Shown in pieces: positions 13,934-22,290 of a stretch of DNA of 46,366 nucleotides; position 1 is the stretch's first letter; the number at the start of each line of letters is the position of its first letter. The notes beneath the pieces were generated by a model, which saw nothing but the letters and a program-made list of their open reading frames with translations, was not told the DNA's origin and ran no database searches. The position numbers and the translations under genes were made by a program. Source of the stretch: Chloroflexota bacterium (GTDB taxonomy: Bacteria > Chloroflexota > Dehalococcoidia > Lucifugimonadales > UBA3495); the NCBI GenBank assembly GCA_009840165.1, contig VXOG01000040.1, positions 1 through 46,366 on the forward strand, read 5' to 3'.

Positions 13934-14302
13934 ATGAGTCAAATGGATAAAATACTGGACGGACTAATCCGGAGAACCAACGACGGCAAATTGAATTGGC
14001 GGCGTTCCGTTCGGGAGGACGATTTCATAGCGTCCGTAGATGCAATCTCGGTGGTAGTGCGTGGGTTCCGCCGCGGACGCTTGTCTGATATCTCCAAATA
14101 TCAGATTGAGATCAAGGATGCACAGGGATCTTCAGTGGGAGTCCTGGAAACGAATGACGAACCGGACGTCGACGTCGCGCCTGACCGGCAGGCGACACTT
14201 TCGCAGACCCACCAGGTGAAGCGCCTCTACACCCTGGCCCGCCGTTCCGCACTCAACCCCGACGCCACTCTCGATAAACTCGCCAAAGCCCTGGAATCCT
14301 GA
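13934..14302 (+). CDS. Hypothetical protein, no family recognised
   Basis: A 122-aa protein from ATG 13934, chosen over 13913 because AAGGAG lies eight bases upstream and the earlier ATG is in the tail of the repeat array. It begins MSQMDKILDGLIRRTNDGK and has a central beta-rich part (ISVVVRGFRR, KYQIEIKDAQGSSVGVLE) and a C-terminal helix with LYTLARRSALNPDATLDKL. No signal peptide or membrane helix is seen. The layout, a helix, then strands ending in an acidic ETNDEPDVDV stretch, then a helix, does not match a family I know. It is followed by a PaREP1-like gene 51 bp downstream. Confidence 0.6.
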   Translation: MSQMDKILDGLIRRTNDGKLNWRRSVREDDFIASVDAISVVVRGFRRGRLSDISKYQIEIKDAQGSSVGVLETNDEPDVDVAPDRQATLSQTHQVKRLYTLARRSALNPDATLDKLAKALES

Positions 14303-14323
14303 TTCTGACGACCCCCGCCGTGC

Positions 14324-14329
14324 TACCAT
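14324..14329 (+). promoter_or_regulatory. Putative extended -10 (TGCTACCAT) of PaREP1-like copy 2
   Basis: TGCTACCAT fits TGnTAnnAT and lies about 25 bp before the GTG at 14354, mirroring the arrangement at 4389-4397. No good -35 is seen. Confidence 0.35.
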
Positions 14330-14353
14330 GTCACCAACAGAGGTGAAAAGCCC

Positions 14354-14701
14354 GTGACGACTCAAACCTACCGGGACGCCGCCCGCCTGCTGCTGGCCCA
14401 GGGCCGCGTGGAACTGGCCGCCGGTGATGTCCGCCAGGCCTCCGAAAAAGGCTGGGGCGCCGCCGCCCAGATGGTCAAGGCCATCGCCGAACAGCGCGGC
14501 TGGCAGCACCGGAACCACGCCGCCCTCTTCAACGCTGTCTCCCGGCTGGTTGACGAAACCGGCGACGATGACATCGGCCGGCTGTTCCAGATCGCAAGCG
14601 CCCTGCACGTCAACTTCTATGAAAACTGGGACAACCCCCAAAGCATCGCCCGCGGCCTGGACGACATAGAACGCCTCCTCGAAAAACTCGAACCCCTGTA
14701 A
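14354..14701 (+). CDS. PaREP1-like/HEPN-type helical protein, copy 2
   Basis: A 115-aa protein starting at GTG 14354 with AGAGGTG upstream. It aligns end to end with the products of 4004-4363 and 14709-15059: LLLAQGRVELAAGDVRQASE, KGWGAAAQMVKAIAEQRGW, QHRNHAALF, LHVNFYENWDN and LDDIERLLEKLEPL. The conserved RGWQHRNH fits an Rx6H HEPN-like motif. It is convergent with the third copy, with seven bases between the stop codons. The three copies are clearly diverged rather than recent duplicates, suggesting separate arrival or old expansion. Confidence 0.75.
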   Translation: MTTQTYRDAARLLLAQGRVELAAGDVRQASEKGWGAAAQMVKAIAEQRGWQHRNHAALFNAVSRLVDETGDDDIGRLFQIASALHVNFYENWDNPQSIARGLDDIERLLEKLEPL

Positions 14702-14708
14702 CGCTTCT

Positions 14709-15059
14709 TCACCCCAGACCTTCCAGCAGGTCCAGCAGCCGCTCTACGTCGTCCAGGCCCCCGGAGATGTTCCGATCCGCCTCCCAATCCTCATAAAAAT
14801 TGACGTGCAGGCTGTTCGCTACCTGGAACAATCGCCGAATGTCCTCATCCCCAGTCTCTTCCGTCAATCGAGCAATGGCCCGGTGGAGATGCCCATGCCC
14901 CCGGTGTTCCCACCCTCGTCGCTCCGACACCGCCTTCACCATCTGCGCCGCCGCGCCCCAACCCTTCTCCGACGCCTGACGGTTATCGCCCTGCTCCAAT
15001 TCAACCCGCGCCTGCCTCAGCAACGGCCGGCTGGCTGCCCGATACCTTGCAGTAGCCAT
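14709..15059 (-). CDS. PaREP1-like/HEPN-type helical protein, copy 3
   Basis: A 116-aa protein from ATG 15059, chosen over upstream TTG and ATG codons because MATARYRAASRPLL aligns with the starts of the other two copies and GGAG lies seven bases upstream. The core is EQGDNRQASEKGWGAAAQMV, then RRGWEHRGHGHL with the R-G-W-x-H-R-x-H motif, LHVNFYEDWEA and LDDVERLLDLLEG. Directly upstream on the same strand, 18 bp away, lies a coiled-coil membrane microprotein, so the two look like an operon. The function is unknown; HEPN-type RNA binding or cleavage is a hypothesis. Confidence 0.75.
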   Translation of the reverse strand: MATARYRAASRPLLRQARVELEQGDNRQASEKGWGAAAQMVKAVSERRGWEHRGHGHLHRAIARLTEETGDEDIRRLFQVANSLHVNFYEDWEADRNISGGLDDVERLLDLLEGLG

Positions 15060-15077
15060 CCAATTCTCCATCCTCAA

Positions 15078-15251
15078 TCACAGAATCGCCGCCACTATCG
15101 CCGCCGCGATCACCGCTCCTAACAGCCCCAGGTTCGCCCACAGCAGCTTGTCCACCTTGCCTTCCAGCCGGTCCAGCCGCGACTCCATCTGTCGCTGCCC
15201 TTCCGCCAGCCCACCAATCGTTTGCGCTATCGTATTGTCAACCGTCGCCAT
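15078..15251 (-). CDS. Coiled-coil membrane microprotein upstream of PaREP1-like copy 3
   Basis: A 57-aa frame from ATG 15251 to TGA 15078. It starts MATVDNTIAQTIGGLAEGQ and has a heptad stretch MESRLDRLEGKVDKLLW followed by one C-terminal transmembrane helix (LGLLGAVIAAAIVAAIL). GAGG lies about seven bases before the ATG. The build, an amphipathic coiled coil followed by a membrane anchor, is the same as in the 107-aa protein at 41428, and RLEGK-D is shared. The 18-bp spacing to the PaREP1-like gene suggests a two-gene unit in which this protein anchors or antagonises its neighbour. Function unknown. Confidence 0.6.
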   Translation of the reverse strand: MATVDNTIAQTIGGLAEGQRQMESRLDRLEGKVDKLLWANLGLLGAVIAAAIVAAIL

Positions 15252-15708
15252 TCCGTATCCTCATCCTCCCTCATAATCTCTCAATCACTAACCCGATTCT
15301 AGCATACCCATCCATCCCCCCATCCCCCATTCCAAACATCCTGTCCATCGATGTGAAAAAAGAAAATTCCTCAAAAATTCGCCCATTTTCGTAATACTCC
15401 CGTAATATTTCCTCTGCTACCATGTACCCTAGTAAATCTGTAACTACACGACCCATGCAAGGAGGTGCCACCCCAAACAACCCGCAACCCGCCGGGAACT
15501 CCCACACGCCCGCCACCCACCCCGTCATTCCGGGTTTCACACCCGTCATTCCGGCGAAAGAACGTCACCCCGTACTTGATACGGGGCCGGAATCCACAGG
15601 GCAGGGCCAGGGCACGGGCAACCCCGGCCCAAACCTGAACCCAAATCCTAACTTTCTTGTACCAATCCGCCATCACACAGACAGGTGGATACAAGGAGAC
15701 TTTCAACA
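15252..15708. other. Intergenic leader region of the surface-protein cluster
   Basis: This 457-bp stretch has no convincing gene; the 96-codon frame at 15422 is mostly repeat and Pro/Asn-rich. It holds a CATCCTGTCCATCGATGTGA piece of repeat F (near 15337) and a repeat E copy (about 15531-15605) with CCGTCATTCCGG words and CCCCGTACTTGATACGGGG. At 15390-15408 there is a direct repeat CGTAATAC/CGTAATAT spaced 11 bp, a possible operator or AT-rich promoter element. AAGGAG at 15693 is the ribosome binding site of the next gene. Confidence 0.55.
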
Positions 15709-18603
15709 ATGAGAACAATGATTGGAAAACGCATTGGCCCCGTGCCAATCGCTCTGGTGGCAGTCCTCGCACTCGCCGCCTTCATTTCCGCCGGCCTCTG
15801 GCTCACGCCGACCAACGGCGCTCATGCCGATGAGCATGACCTCGCAGACGTAACGCTTGACGTGGGCGAAGCGCTGGCGATCACCGAAGAGGACGTCCAA
15901 GCGGCTCTGGAAACCACCGACGAAACGGGCGTCGCTTACGCCATTACATCGGACCAGGATGGTACCGCTCAACCTGGTGGGTCGGGTTTAATTACCGCCG
16001 GCAACGTAGTCACTATCGACACCACCACAGGCGCAATCACGGTTGCCGCCGCCGCGGCAACTCAAGCCATGGCGATCCAGGCCGATAACACTGCAACGAT
16101 TACGGTCACCGCCACTCGTGCTGCGTCAGTTGGCCCGCCGATTGTGACGGCGATAAATGCAGAGGCTTCGTTCGACCTGACCATCATCCAGAACCCCATT
16201 GAAGTATCGGGCGCAGATCTCGAGAACCCTAACGCGGACACAGGCGGTACTGCTGCAACTTGGCCTAGCGCAGGCGATTGCGTAGTGGCTTGGGATGGTA
16301 CCAATATAACATCCCGCATGTCCGACGCAGGTACGCCAGTCGCTCTCCATCTAACTGGCTCGAACAACAAGGTCTCCGGTGGCGACTGCACTACTGACGG
16401 GGATTCGGTTGACGTGGAGTTCACAAACTCGGATACCGACGATGGCGGAGTCAACTACCTGCTCTACGTAACCGGAGGCGGCGATTTCGACGACGTCATG
16501 CCGCAGTTGGGCAAGGGCGGCTTGACGGAGCGCGCTCCGCTCAACGTGGGTGTACAGACCGAGTTCGCCGGCGATGCAAAGCCTGGCAAAGAAGTCATCA
16601 AAGTTTCCCGGGACATGGCCGGCCCCAAAGGCTTCGTCTATGTGATCGGCTATGCGGGGAGCACCGGTAACGTAGAAACCAACAACCTGGACGATGACTC
16701 CACTACTTTCGGAGCCGACGCTACCTTTGTGGTGGAGGTCCTCTTCGTTAACGCCCCTGACAAGGCGAAGTCAACAGCGGAGGTCACCGCCGGCCTGGTT
16801 GGAGATACCGAAGTTCTCGACAACAGCGGCAAAGCGACGGTTACCGCAACGGTCAATGACAAAAACGGGAACCCCGTCAAGGGCGTTCTTATCGATTTCA
16901 TTCTCCCGGATGGCACGCCCGACGGCGTCAAGTTTGCCAACAGGCGGGACCGGACCTTCGCAACCGCCGACCCCAAGGGTATGGCAATGGCAGAGGTCAT
17001 GGGATTGTCCAAGAGCGGCCCGGTACGGGTTGGAGTAGAAGTCAGCATCGGCGACGACTTCACCAAGATGGTGTACCTGGTCCGCAAGGGCCCCCCTGCA
17101 AGCGCAGACATCAGCGCCTATGCTGATGATATTACGGTGGCTACCGGCGAGGATTTCTTCGTCCGCGCAGTGGCCTACGACTCCGCCATGAACGACGTTT
17201 CCCACGATGATGACACCAACCTGATGGTGAAGGGATCCAACGACGACAGCGCGGCAGCCATCACGGTCAGCGACGTTAACGCTGACGGTGACGCTGACAC
17301 TAACGCTGATGCCATTGAAGAGTGGTGGGAGTCGCTCAACTGCGAGCAGATGAACGACGCGGTAATGCCCATGGACGACGAGCCGGCCGTTGGAGCCGAC
17401 GACGCCACGTCCCCGTACTGCAAACACTACCCTGGCACCAATTACCCGCCCAGTTCAATCCTCTCCGACGAAGCCCTGGCAGTGGTCCAGCGCGCGGCGA
17501 TGGATCGCTACAAGGTCATGATCAATGACGACGCTGATGCCGGCGAGTACTCCATCGAGACTACCGCCGGAACCGGCTCCGACGCCGTGATGTCCGAAGC
17601 CCTCGAGTTCACCGTACTCGGCGGCATCGACGCGCTCGAAGTGACCGGCCCGCCCAGCATTGGCGGCAACCAGGTCCTGGGCGGTTTCATGGTCGAAGCC
17701 ACCTCTGACGACGGGAAAGTTCCCGGCAACGTCAAGGGCGAGATGGTCTCCATCACGTTCTCGCCGGTGGGCGCGGCGTCAGTCATCGGCAGCAGCGCCA
17801 ACAACATGGTCACATTGGACGCCAAGGGCATGGCGGCCTTCAGCATCCTGATTACCGCCCGCAACCTGGCCGGCGACAACCTGGTCGTCATCGCCTCCCA
17901 CGGCACAGGCTCCGGCCAAACCACCAGCGAAGCGCTGGTAGTGCGCGGCCGCGCAGTGGGCGACGACAACCGCGCGCCCATGGCCGTTGGTTCCGTCAGC
18001 GACTTCTCGATGACCCTGGGCGACGCTCCCATGACCGTCACCGCCGGCTTCGCTGACGCGGACGGCGACACCCTGGGCTACTCGGTCAGCTCCAGCGATA
18101 CCGCTGTTGCCACCGCAGCCTCCAACGGCGGCGGATCGGTAACCGTTACCGCGGTTGGCGCAGGCTCGGCGACCATCACGGTCACCGCCTCCGACGGCAC
18201 GGCCACCGCCACGCAGACCTTCATGGTCACCGTCATGGCGCCGGTTGACACGTCCCTGGGTATGCCCAGCGGCCTGTCCGCCATGGGCGGCGACATGCAG
18301 GTGACGCTCAGCTGGATGGGCGGCGCCAACGCCACCCGGCACTGGGTAGCTGGCGTAGCCAGGAACTCCGACGGCACCTACGACTACAGCAAGAACGTCT
18401 GGACCTCCGCTGACGACGCCACCACCGGCGACGACGGAATGATGACGCTCACCGTCATGGGTTTGGAGAACGGTACGACTTACGTCTTCACCGTCGCCTC
18501 CTACAACGCGGCCGAAGGCTGGGGCAGTTGGTTGACGCCGTTTGCTACGGCAACGCCCGCGGGCAGCGATCCCGCCAGCCCCTTCCCCACGCCTGGTGGC
18601 TAG
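15709..18603 (+). CDS. Large secreted Ig-like/FnIII surface protein
   Basis: A 964-aa exported protein. Residues 1-41 form a signal peptide (IALVAVLALAAFISAGLWL, cleavage near AHA-DE). The mature chain is acidic and Thr/Asp-rich. Around residues 355-460 an invasin/Big_1-type domain is visible (KATVTATVNDKNGNPVKGV and AEVMGLSKSGPVRVGVEV); related segments follow. A cadherin-like/BID-2 block (APMTVTAGFADADGDTLGYS and SATITVTASDGTAT) lies near 760-845. The last 110 residues are a fibronectin type III-like domain (GLSAMGGDMQVTLSWMGGAN ... GLENGTTYVFTVASYNAAEG). No sortase or membrane anchor is seen. The start at 15709 follows AAGGAG. It probably acts in cell-surface structure or adhesion, with the two following genes. 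Confidence 0.8.
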   Translation: MRTMIGKRIGPVPIALVAVLALAAFISAGLWLTPTNGAHADEHDLADVTLDVGEALAITEEDVQAALETTDETGVAYAITSDQDGTAQPGGSGLITAGNVVTIDTTTGAITVAAAAATQAMAIQADNTATITVTATRAASVGPPIVTAINAEASFDLTIIQNPIEVSGADLENPNADTGGTAATWPSAGDCVVAWDGTNITSRMSDAGTPVALHLTGSNNKVSGGDCTTDGDSVDVEFTNSDTDDGGVNYLLYVTGGGDFDDVMPQLGKGGLTERAPLNVGVQTEFAGDAKPGKEVIKVSRDMAGPKGFVYVIGYAGSTGNVETNNLDDDSTTFGADATFVVEVLFVNAPDKAKSTAEVTAGLVGDTEVLDNSGKATVTATVNDKNGNPVKGVLIDFILPDGTPDGVKFANRRDRTFATADPKGMAMAEVMGLSKSGPVRVGVEVSIGDDFTKMVYLVRKGPPASADISAYADDITVATGEDFFVRAVAYDSAMNDVSHDDDTNLMVKGSNDDSAAAITVSDVNADGDADTNADAIEEWWESLNCEQMNDAVMPMDDEPAVGADDATSPYCKHYPGTNYPPSSILSDEALAVVQRAAMDRYKVMINDDADAGEYSIETTAGTGSDAVMSEALEFTVLGGIDALEVTGPPSIGGNQVLGGFMVEATSDDGKVPGNVKGEMVSITFSPVGAASVIGSSANNMVTLDAKGMAAFSILITARNLAGDNLVVIASHGTGSGQTTSEALVVRGRAVGDDNRAPMAVGSVSDFSMTLGDAPMTVTAGFADADGDTLGYSVSSSDTAVATAASNGGGSVTVTAVGAGSATITVTASDGTATATQTFMVTVMAPVDTSLGMPSGLSAMGGDMQVTLSWMGGANATRHWVAGVARNSDGTYDYSKNVWTSADDATTGDDGMMTLTVMGLENGTTYVFTVASYNAAEGWGSWLTPFATATPAGSDPASPFPTPGG

Positions 18604-18758
18604 GCAAACCCGGTAACAACGCAATCAGTCTCATTGGGCTAGCGGCGGCCCCCGGCAAGGGAGCCAAAACCCCCGAACCCCGGTAGCGATATTGGAAAAG
18701 GGGCCGCCGCAAGTTTGATTAGCCCAGCAAACGGCAATCTCAAAGGAGATCTTGTCAA
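18604..18758 (+). promoter_or_regulatory. Leader with long-range inverted repeat before the second surface gene
   Basis: Perfect 11-base arms GCGGCGGCCCC (18642-18652) and GGGGCCGCCGC (18700-18710) enclose 47 bases; outer GGGCT and AGCCC add to the stem. AAAGGAG lies just before the ATG at 18759. It could be an attenuator, an mRNA-stabilising structure or a terminator of the upstream gene; no T-run follows. Confidence 0.45.
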
Positions 18759-21134
18759 ATGAAAAACACAACCAGAAAGCACATCTGGCCGATGTCGCTG
18801 GTGATGGGATTGGCCGTCATCGGTGCTCTGGCCGTGATTGTCGCGCTGACGGCGTTGCCGGGTTCCGCCCAGGCTCAAGAGCCGGAGAACCCCTTTGCTG
18901 CGCCGCCAGCAGTAATCCCTGATGCCGGCAGCATTGCCAGCAGCAGCACCACCGGCGGCTCCAGCGTCAAGATCACGCTGACCCTGGACAACCCGGGCGC
19001 GCTTGACCTCGGCAGCTCCGTCGCGCTCTATCTGGAAGACGATTACCAGATAGAAGACATCGACATGGACCAGGTCTATTTCGTCGGCCGGCCGGGAACC
19101 GGCATTGGCCGCGTCTATGTGACCGACGCCATACTGGTCGAAGACGACGACCACTTCGGCGGCGACGATGACTGGGACATCCAGGTCTTCGTGCCCGACC
19201 CGAACCCCGACAACGAGGAGCGGGAGGGCTGGACCGCCGAACAGTCCATGGGCATCCAGTTGGTGCTCGACAAGGCCGGCATCAAGAACCCCACGGAGCA
19301 GGGTAGTCACAGCGCCCACTACGACGTGCTGCTGCCCGGCGCCAGCGTCCCCACGCTGGACAACCCCGGAGCCGACGAACGCAATCTTCAAGACCTCAAA
19401 ACCTGGGCCAAGATCAGCCTCTCCGACGAGGCCGACGGCCGCGGCAAGGAGATCGTCGTAACCGGAACCGGCTTCAACAACGGCACCGGCGCCGAGGTCT
19501 TCGTGCTGGTCGCCGACGCCGAGCCGGCCAGCTGCCGGGACCTGGTCACCCACCCGGACGCCGAGTCCCTGGGCACCGCCCTGGTGGGCAGCGACGACAA
19601 GTTCACCGTGACCTTCACCGTCCACCAGGACGAATTTGATCCGGGTCCGGTCAACTACATCTGCGCCGCTGACTCGGAAACGGAACCGCGCTTCTCCAGC
19701 GACATCGACGTGTTCGACCTGGAAGGCTCGCTGACCGTCAGCCCAGACTCCGCCAGCTACGGCGACGAGATTACTCTCAAGCCCCGGGACGTGGGCACCG
19801 TGAATCTGATCCGCGTGGGTCCCAGGCACGCCTGGAGCCCGGACGGCACCTGCCCCGCCGACGCCACGTGCAACTTCGACGTCGAGAAAGAAGGCAGCGA
19901 CTACATCTTCGACCTGCCCGGCGGGTTGGACGAGCGGACGCAGATCACAGTCCACGCTTCGGCTGGTAAGGAGACCGTCTATATCGGCGTCGAGGCTTCC
20001 AGCCTGGACCTGAGCAAGTCCGAAGTGACCGCCAACGAGTCCATCATCATCGAGGGTCGCGGCTTCGACGACGCCGCCACCATCCCGGTGAGCATGGTCA
20101 CGCTGGACGGCGAACCCCTGGACGTCGAACTGGCCGGTACCGACACCGTCAACGGTCAGCGCGTCATCCAGATCGACAGCAACGGACGTTTCGTCATCGA
20201 GGCCCGCGTCTGGACCATCGGCGACGGCAGCAACCCCGCCCTCGACGACGACACCTACACCCTCAAGGTCGTGGACTCCACCGGCTTCGAGGGCGAGGCC
20301 GACCTGACCATCAAGTCGCCCACCATCACGGTGAACCCCGCGGTGGCCGGCCCCCGGGACTACATCAGTATCTCCGGCGAGAACTGGCCCCAGTCCACCG
20401 AGGACCGGGACTGGCAGGTGACCATCGAGGTCGATGGCCGGATTCGCACCGAGCGCATCGACACCACCGGTCGCTTCCGGCACCAGGTGCGCCTGAGCTC
20501 CGGCATTGACCTGGGCGAGGAGCACGACGTCACCGTAACCTTCATGCACGGCGACGAGGACATCGAAGAGGACGCCACCTTCATGACGCCGGACTCCGGC
20601 ATCTCGGTGGTCCCCGCCGCTGCCCGCCCCGGCGACACCATCTCCGTGGAGCTGCTGGGTATGCCCGTGTACACCCTGGTTGGAGAGGTCGTCATCGCCG
20701 GAACTAACCGCCTCGGCAACATTGCGGTCAACACCGACCGTGACGGCAACGCGACGGTTTCCGGCATCCTGGTGCCCGCCGTTGACCCCGGCTTCTACAG
20801 TGTCCGCGTGGGCGTGGGCGGCCAGACCGCCGTGGCCCAGCTGGAGATTCTCACCGACGCCATCGGCGCCGGCGCGGCCACCGCACTGCCCGCAGCGGTC
20901 TCCGACCTGGGCGACAACCTGGACGCCATCTTCCACTTCAACAACAACACCAAGGACTGGACCTTCTTTGACCCCCGCCCCGAGTTCGCAGACCTCAACA
21001 CTCTGTCCGAGCTCGTCGGCGGACAGCCCTACTGGGTTCTGGTCAAGGACGCCCAGACCGGCGTTGACTGGAACGGCCGCCTGGTTGACTTCACCTGCGC
21101 CGCTGGCGACTGCTGGAACCTGGAAATCTGGTAA
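18759..21134 (+). CDS. Large secreted Ig/IPT-like surface protein
   Basis: A 791-aa exported protein with a signal peptide (VMGLAVIGALAVIVALTALP, cleavage near AQA-QE). The mature chain is Asp-rich and built of repeated beta-sandwich segments with IPT/TIG-like words: KEIVVTGTGFNNGTGAEVFV, SPDSASYGDEITLKPRDVG, SEVTANESIIIEGRGFDDAA, TVNPAVAGPRDYISISGENW and VVPAAARPGDTISVELLGMP. Repeats recur about every 100 residues. The final 60 residues (YWVLVKDAQTGVDWNGRLVD, ending CWNLEIW with a Cys pair) may be a sorting or capping domain. AAAGGAG precedes the ATG. It lies between the invasin-like and collagen-like genes; the three look like an envelope or adhesin module. Confidence 0.8.
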   Translation: MKNTTRKHIWPMSLVMGLAVIGALAVIVALTALPGSAQAQEPENPFAAPPAVIPDAGSIASSSTTGGSSVKITLTLDNPGALDLGSSVALYLEDDYQIEDIDMDQVYFVGRPGTGIGRVYVTDAILVEDDDHFGGDDDWDIQVFVPDPNPDNEEREGWTAEQSMGIQLVLDKAGIKNPTEQGSHSAHYDVLLPGASVPTLDNPGADERNLQDLKTWAKISLSDEADGRGKEIVVTGTGFNNGTGAEVFVLVADAEPASCRDLVTHPDAESLGTALVGSDDKFTVTFTVHQDEFDPGPVNYICAADSETEPRFSSDIDVFDLEGSLTVSPDSASYGDEITLKPRDVGTVNLIRVGPRHAWSPDGTCPADATCNFDVEKEGSDYIFDLPGGLDERTQITVHASAGKETVYIGVEASSLDLSKSEVTANESIIIEGRGFDDAATIPVSMVTLDGEPLDVELAGTDTVNGQRVIQIDSNGRFVIEARVWTIGDGSNPALDDDTYTLKVVDSTGFEGEADLTIKSPTITVNPAVAGPRDYISISGENWPQSTEDRDWQVTIEVDGRIRTERIDTTGRFRHQVRLSSGIDLGEEHDVTVTFMHGDEDIEEDATFMTPDSGISVVPAAARPGDTISVELLGMPVYTLVGEVVIAGTNRLGNIAVNTDRDGNATVSGILVPAVDPGFYSVRVGVGGQTAVAQLEILTDAIGAGAATALPAAVSDLGDNLDAIFHFNNNTKDWTFFDPRPEFADLNTLSELVGGQPYWVLVKDAQTGVDWNGRLVDFTCAAGDCWNLEIW

Positions 21135-21148
21135 GGCCCAGCTCCCAC

Positions 21149-21245
21149 TGTCATTGCGAGCGAAGCGTGGCAATCTCGTAGCGGCAAGAGCCGTTGCTAA
21201 GGCAGCGAGATTGCCACGCCCGCCGCAGGCGGACTCGCAATGACA
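21149..21245. repeat. Palindromic repeat B3 (CATTGCGAG type)
   Basis: A full copy with outer arms TGTCATTGCGAG and CTCGCAATGACA and inner arms GTGGCAATCTCG and CGAGATTGCCAC. It lies 15 bp after the stop of the second surface gene and may act as its transcription terminator. Confidence 0.85.
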
Positions 21246-21299
21246 GAGCGGGGGTACGTATCAAGACTGAAAGGCAACAGCAGCCAATAGCGAAATAAG

Positions 21300-21400
21300 G
21301 CCCTCGCCCCAGCACCTGGCATGGTTCGACAGGCTCACCATGAGCGGCAACCATAAAAGACGGCGGGGCGAGGATTACCCAACAGCAGGAGATACTAGAT
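21300..21400 (+). promoter_or_regulatory. Leader hairpin and repeat D before the collagen-like gene
   Basis: Arms CCTCGCCCC (21302-21310) and GGGGCGAGG (21364-21372) enclose 53 bases that contain a repeat D copy (GTTCGACAGGCTCACCATGA). CAGGAG lies 11 bases before the ATG. The layout resembles the leader at 18642-18710. Confidence 0.45.
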
Positions 21401-22105
21401 ATGAAGAAAATTGGAGCGATGGCGGCGGCGGCATTGATTGCCTTGCTGCTGGCCCTGCCCCTGGGCCTGGTTTCGGCTCAGGGCGGAGCGCCCAGCGCGA
21501 ACCTGCCGCCCGCATTCCTCTTTGGCACCGCCATGGCCGACGGCCTGCCGGTTGGCGAAGGGACCATGATCGTCGCCATGGCCGGCGACCAGAAGGTCGG
21601 CTCCACCATGGTGATGGCCAACGGCAAGTTCGGCCCGCTGGAGCTGATGCAGCCCACCGGCAGCGAGATGATGGTCAGTTTCATGGTCGGCGAGCGCTCG
21701 TCCGAGTACATGTACGAGTGGATGTCCGGCGGCCGCGAGATCGTCATGCTGGACGCCAACCTGACGGGCAGCATGACCGCCCCCGACCCTGAACCCGGTC
21801 CCGCCGGCGCCGCCGGCCCTCCGGGTCCTCCGGGCGTCCCCGGCCCTGCCGGTCAGGACGGCGCGGACGGCTCTGACGGCGCGCCGGGTCCCGCCGGAGC
21901 GGCTGGCGCTCAGGGCGCCGCCGGGCCCCAGGGTCCCCAGGGCGTGGCCGGCCCGCCCGGCCCTCCGGGCAACGCCGGTCCCGCTGGCGCGGTTGGTCCC
22001 GCCGGCGCGCCCAGTTCCATGGGCATCATCGCCCTCATCGTGGCCATCGTCGCCGCGGTGATCGCCGTGGTCGCCATCATCATGGGACGCCGCACCACCG
22101 CCTAA
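21401..22105 (+). CDS. Membrane-anchored collagen-like surface protein
   Basis: A 234-aa protein. Residues 1-26 are a signal peptide ending VSA. A Met-rich beta domain covers about 30-123 ([20 protein letters not shown]). A collagen-like region of 24 uninterrupted Gly-X-Y triplets spans 133-204, rich in GPP, GPA and GAA, and the C-terminal helix [20 protein letters not shown] is followed by a GRRTTA stop-transfer tail. Bacterial collagen-like proteins form triple helices and stalk-like surface filaments. The order signal, head, collagen stalk, anchor would put the globular head outward from the cell. GAT, GAC and Pro/Ala are the only notable codon biases. It closes the surface cluster; a strong hairpin follows at 22182. 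Confidence 0.88.
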   Translation: MKKIGAMAAAALIALLLALPLGLVSAQGGAPSANLPPAFLFGTAMADGLPVGEGTMIVAMAGDQKVGSTMVMANGKFGPLELMQPTGSEMMVSFMVGERSSEYMYEWMSGGREIVMLDANLTGSMTAPDPEPGPAGAAGPPGPPGVPGPAGQDGADGSDGAPGPAGAAGAQGAAGPQGPQGVAGPPGPPGNAGPAGAVGPAGAPSSMGIIALIVAIVAAVIAVVAIIMGRRTTA

Positions 22106-22124
22106 CCTGAAGGCAAACCCCACC

Positions 22125-22179
22125 GTAGGGGCAACCCTCGTGGTTGCCCCCGCAGGGGCGAATAATCATTCGCCCCCAC
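22125..22179. repeat. Palindromic repeat A half plus a related CAGGGGCGAAT palindrome
   Basis: GTAGGGGCAACCCTCGTGG is followed directly by a compact palindrome with arms GGGGCGAAT and ATTCGCCCC around AATC. It lies between the collagen-like gene and the terminator hairpin. Confidence 0.75.
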
Positions 22180-22181
22180 AA

Positions 22182-22220
22182 GCGAAGCCCCCGCCAGCAG
22201 CCAGCCGGCGGGGGCTTCGC
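22182..22220 (+). terminator. Strong stem-loop, probable terminator of the surface cluster
   Basis: A perfect 14-bp stem GCGAAGCCCCCGCC / GGCGGGGGCTTCGC with an 11-base loop, 76 bp after the collagen-like stop codon. There is no T-run, so intrinsic termination is likely but not certain. Confidence 0.55.
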
Positions 22221-22236
22221 GTTGCCAACCGTTCCG

Positions 22237-22255
22237 CAATAATGTAGCATTATTG
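22237..22255. promoter_or_regulatory. AT-rich palindrome CAATAATG-N3-CATTATTG
   Basis: Perfect eight-base arms with a three-base centre, in GC-rich surroundings, 35 bp before the membrane microprotein start. It may be a repressor operator or a short hairpin; it is unlike the dispersed repeats. Confidence 0.4.
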
Positions 22256-22290
22256 TGTCCTGGTGATACGGAAAAGGCAGGTGGCCGCAA

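Noticed and set aside
15422..15712. A 96-codon frame upstream of the first surface gene, with AGGAGGTG inside
   Set aside because: Largely translation of repeat E and Pro/Asn-rich sequence; not conserved in kind.
18639..21173. An 844-codon minus-strand frame opposite the second surface protein
   Set aside because: Composition is Gly/Val/Asp-rich antisense of an Ig-like gene with a signal peptide and good ribosome binding site; no domains.
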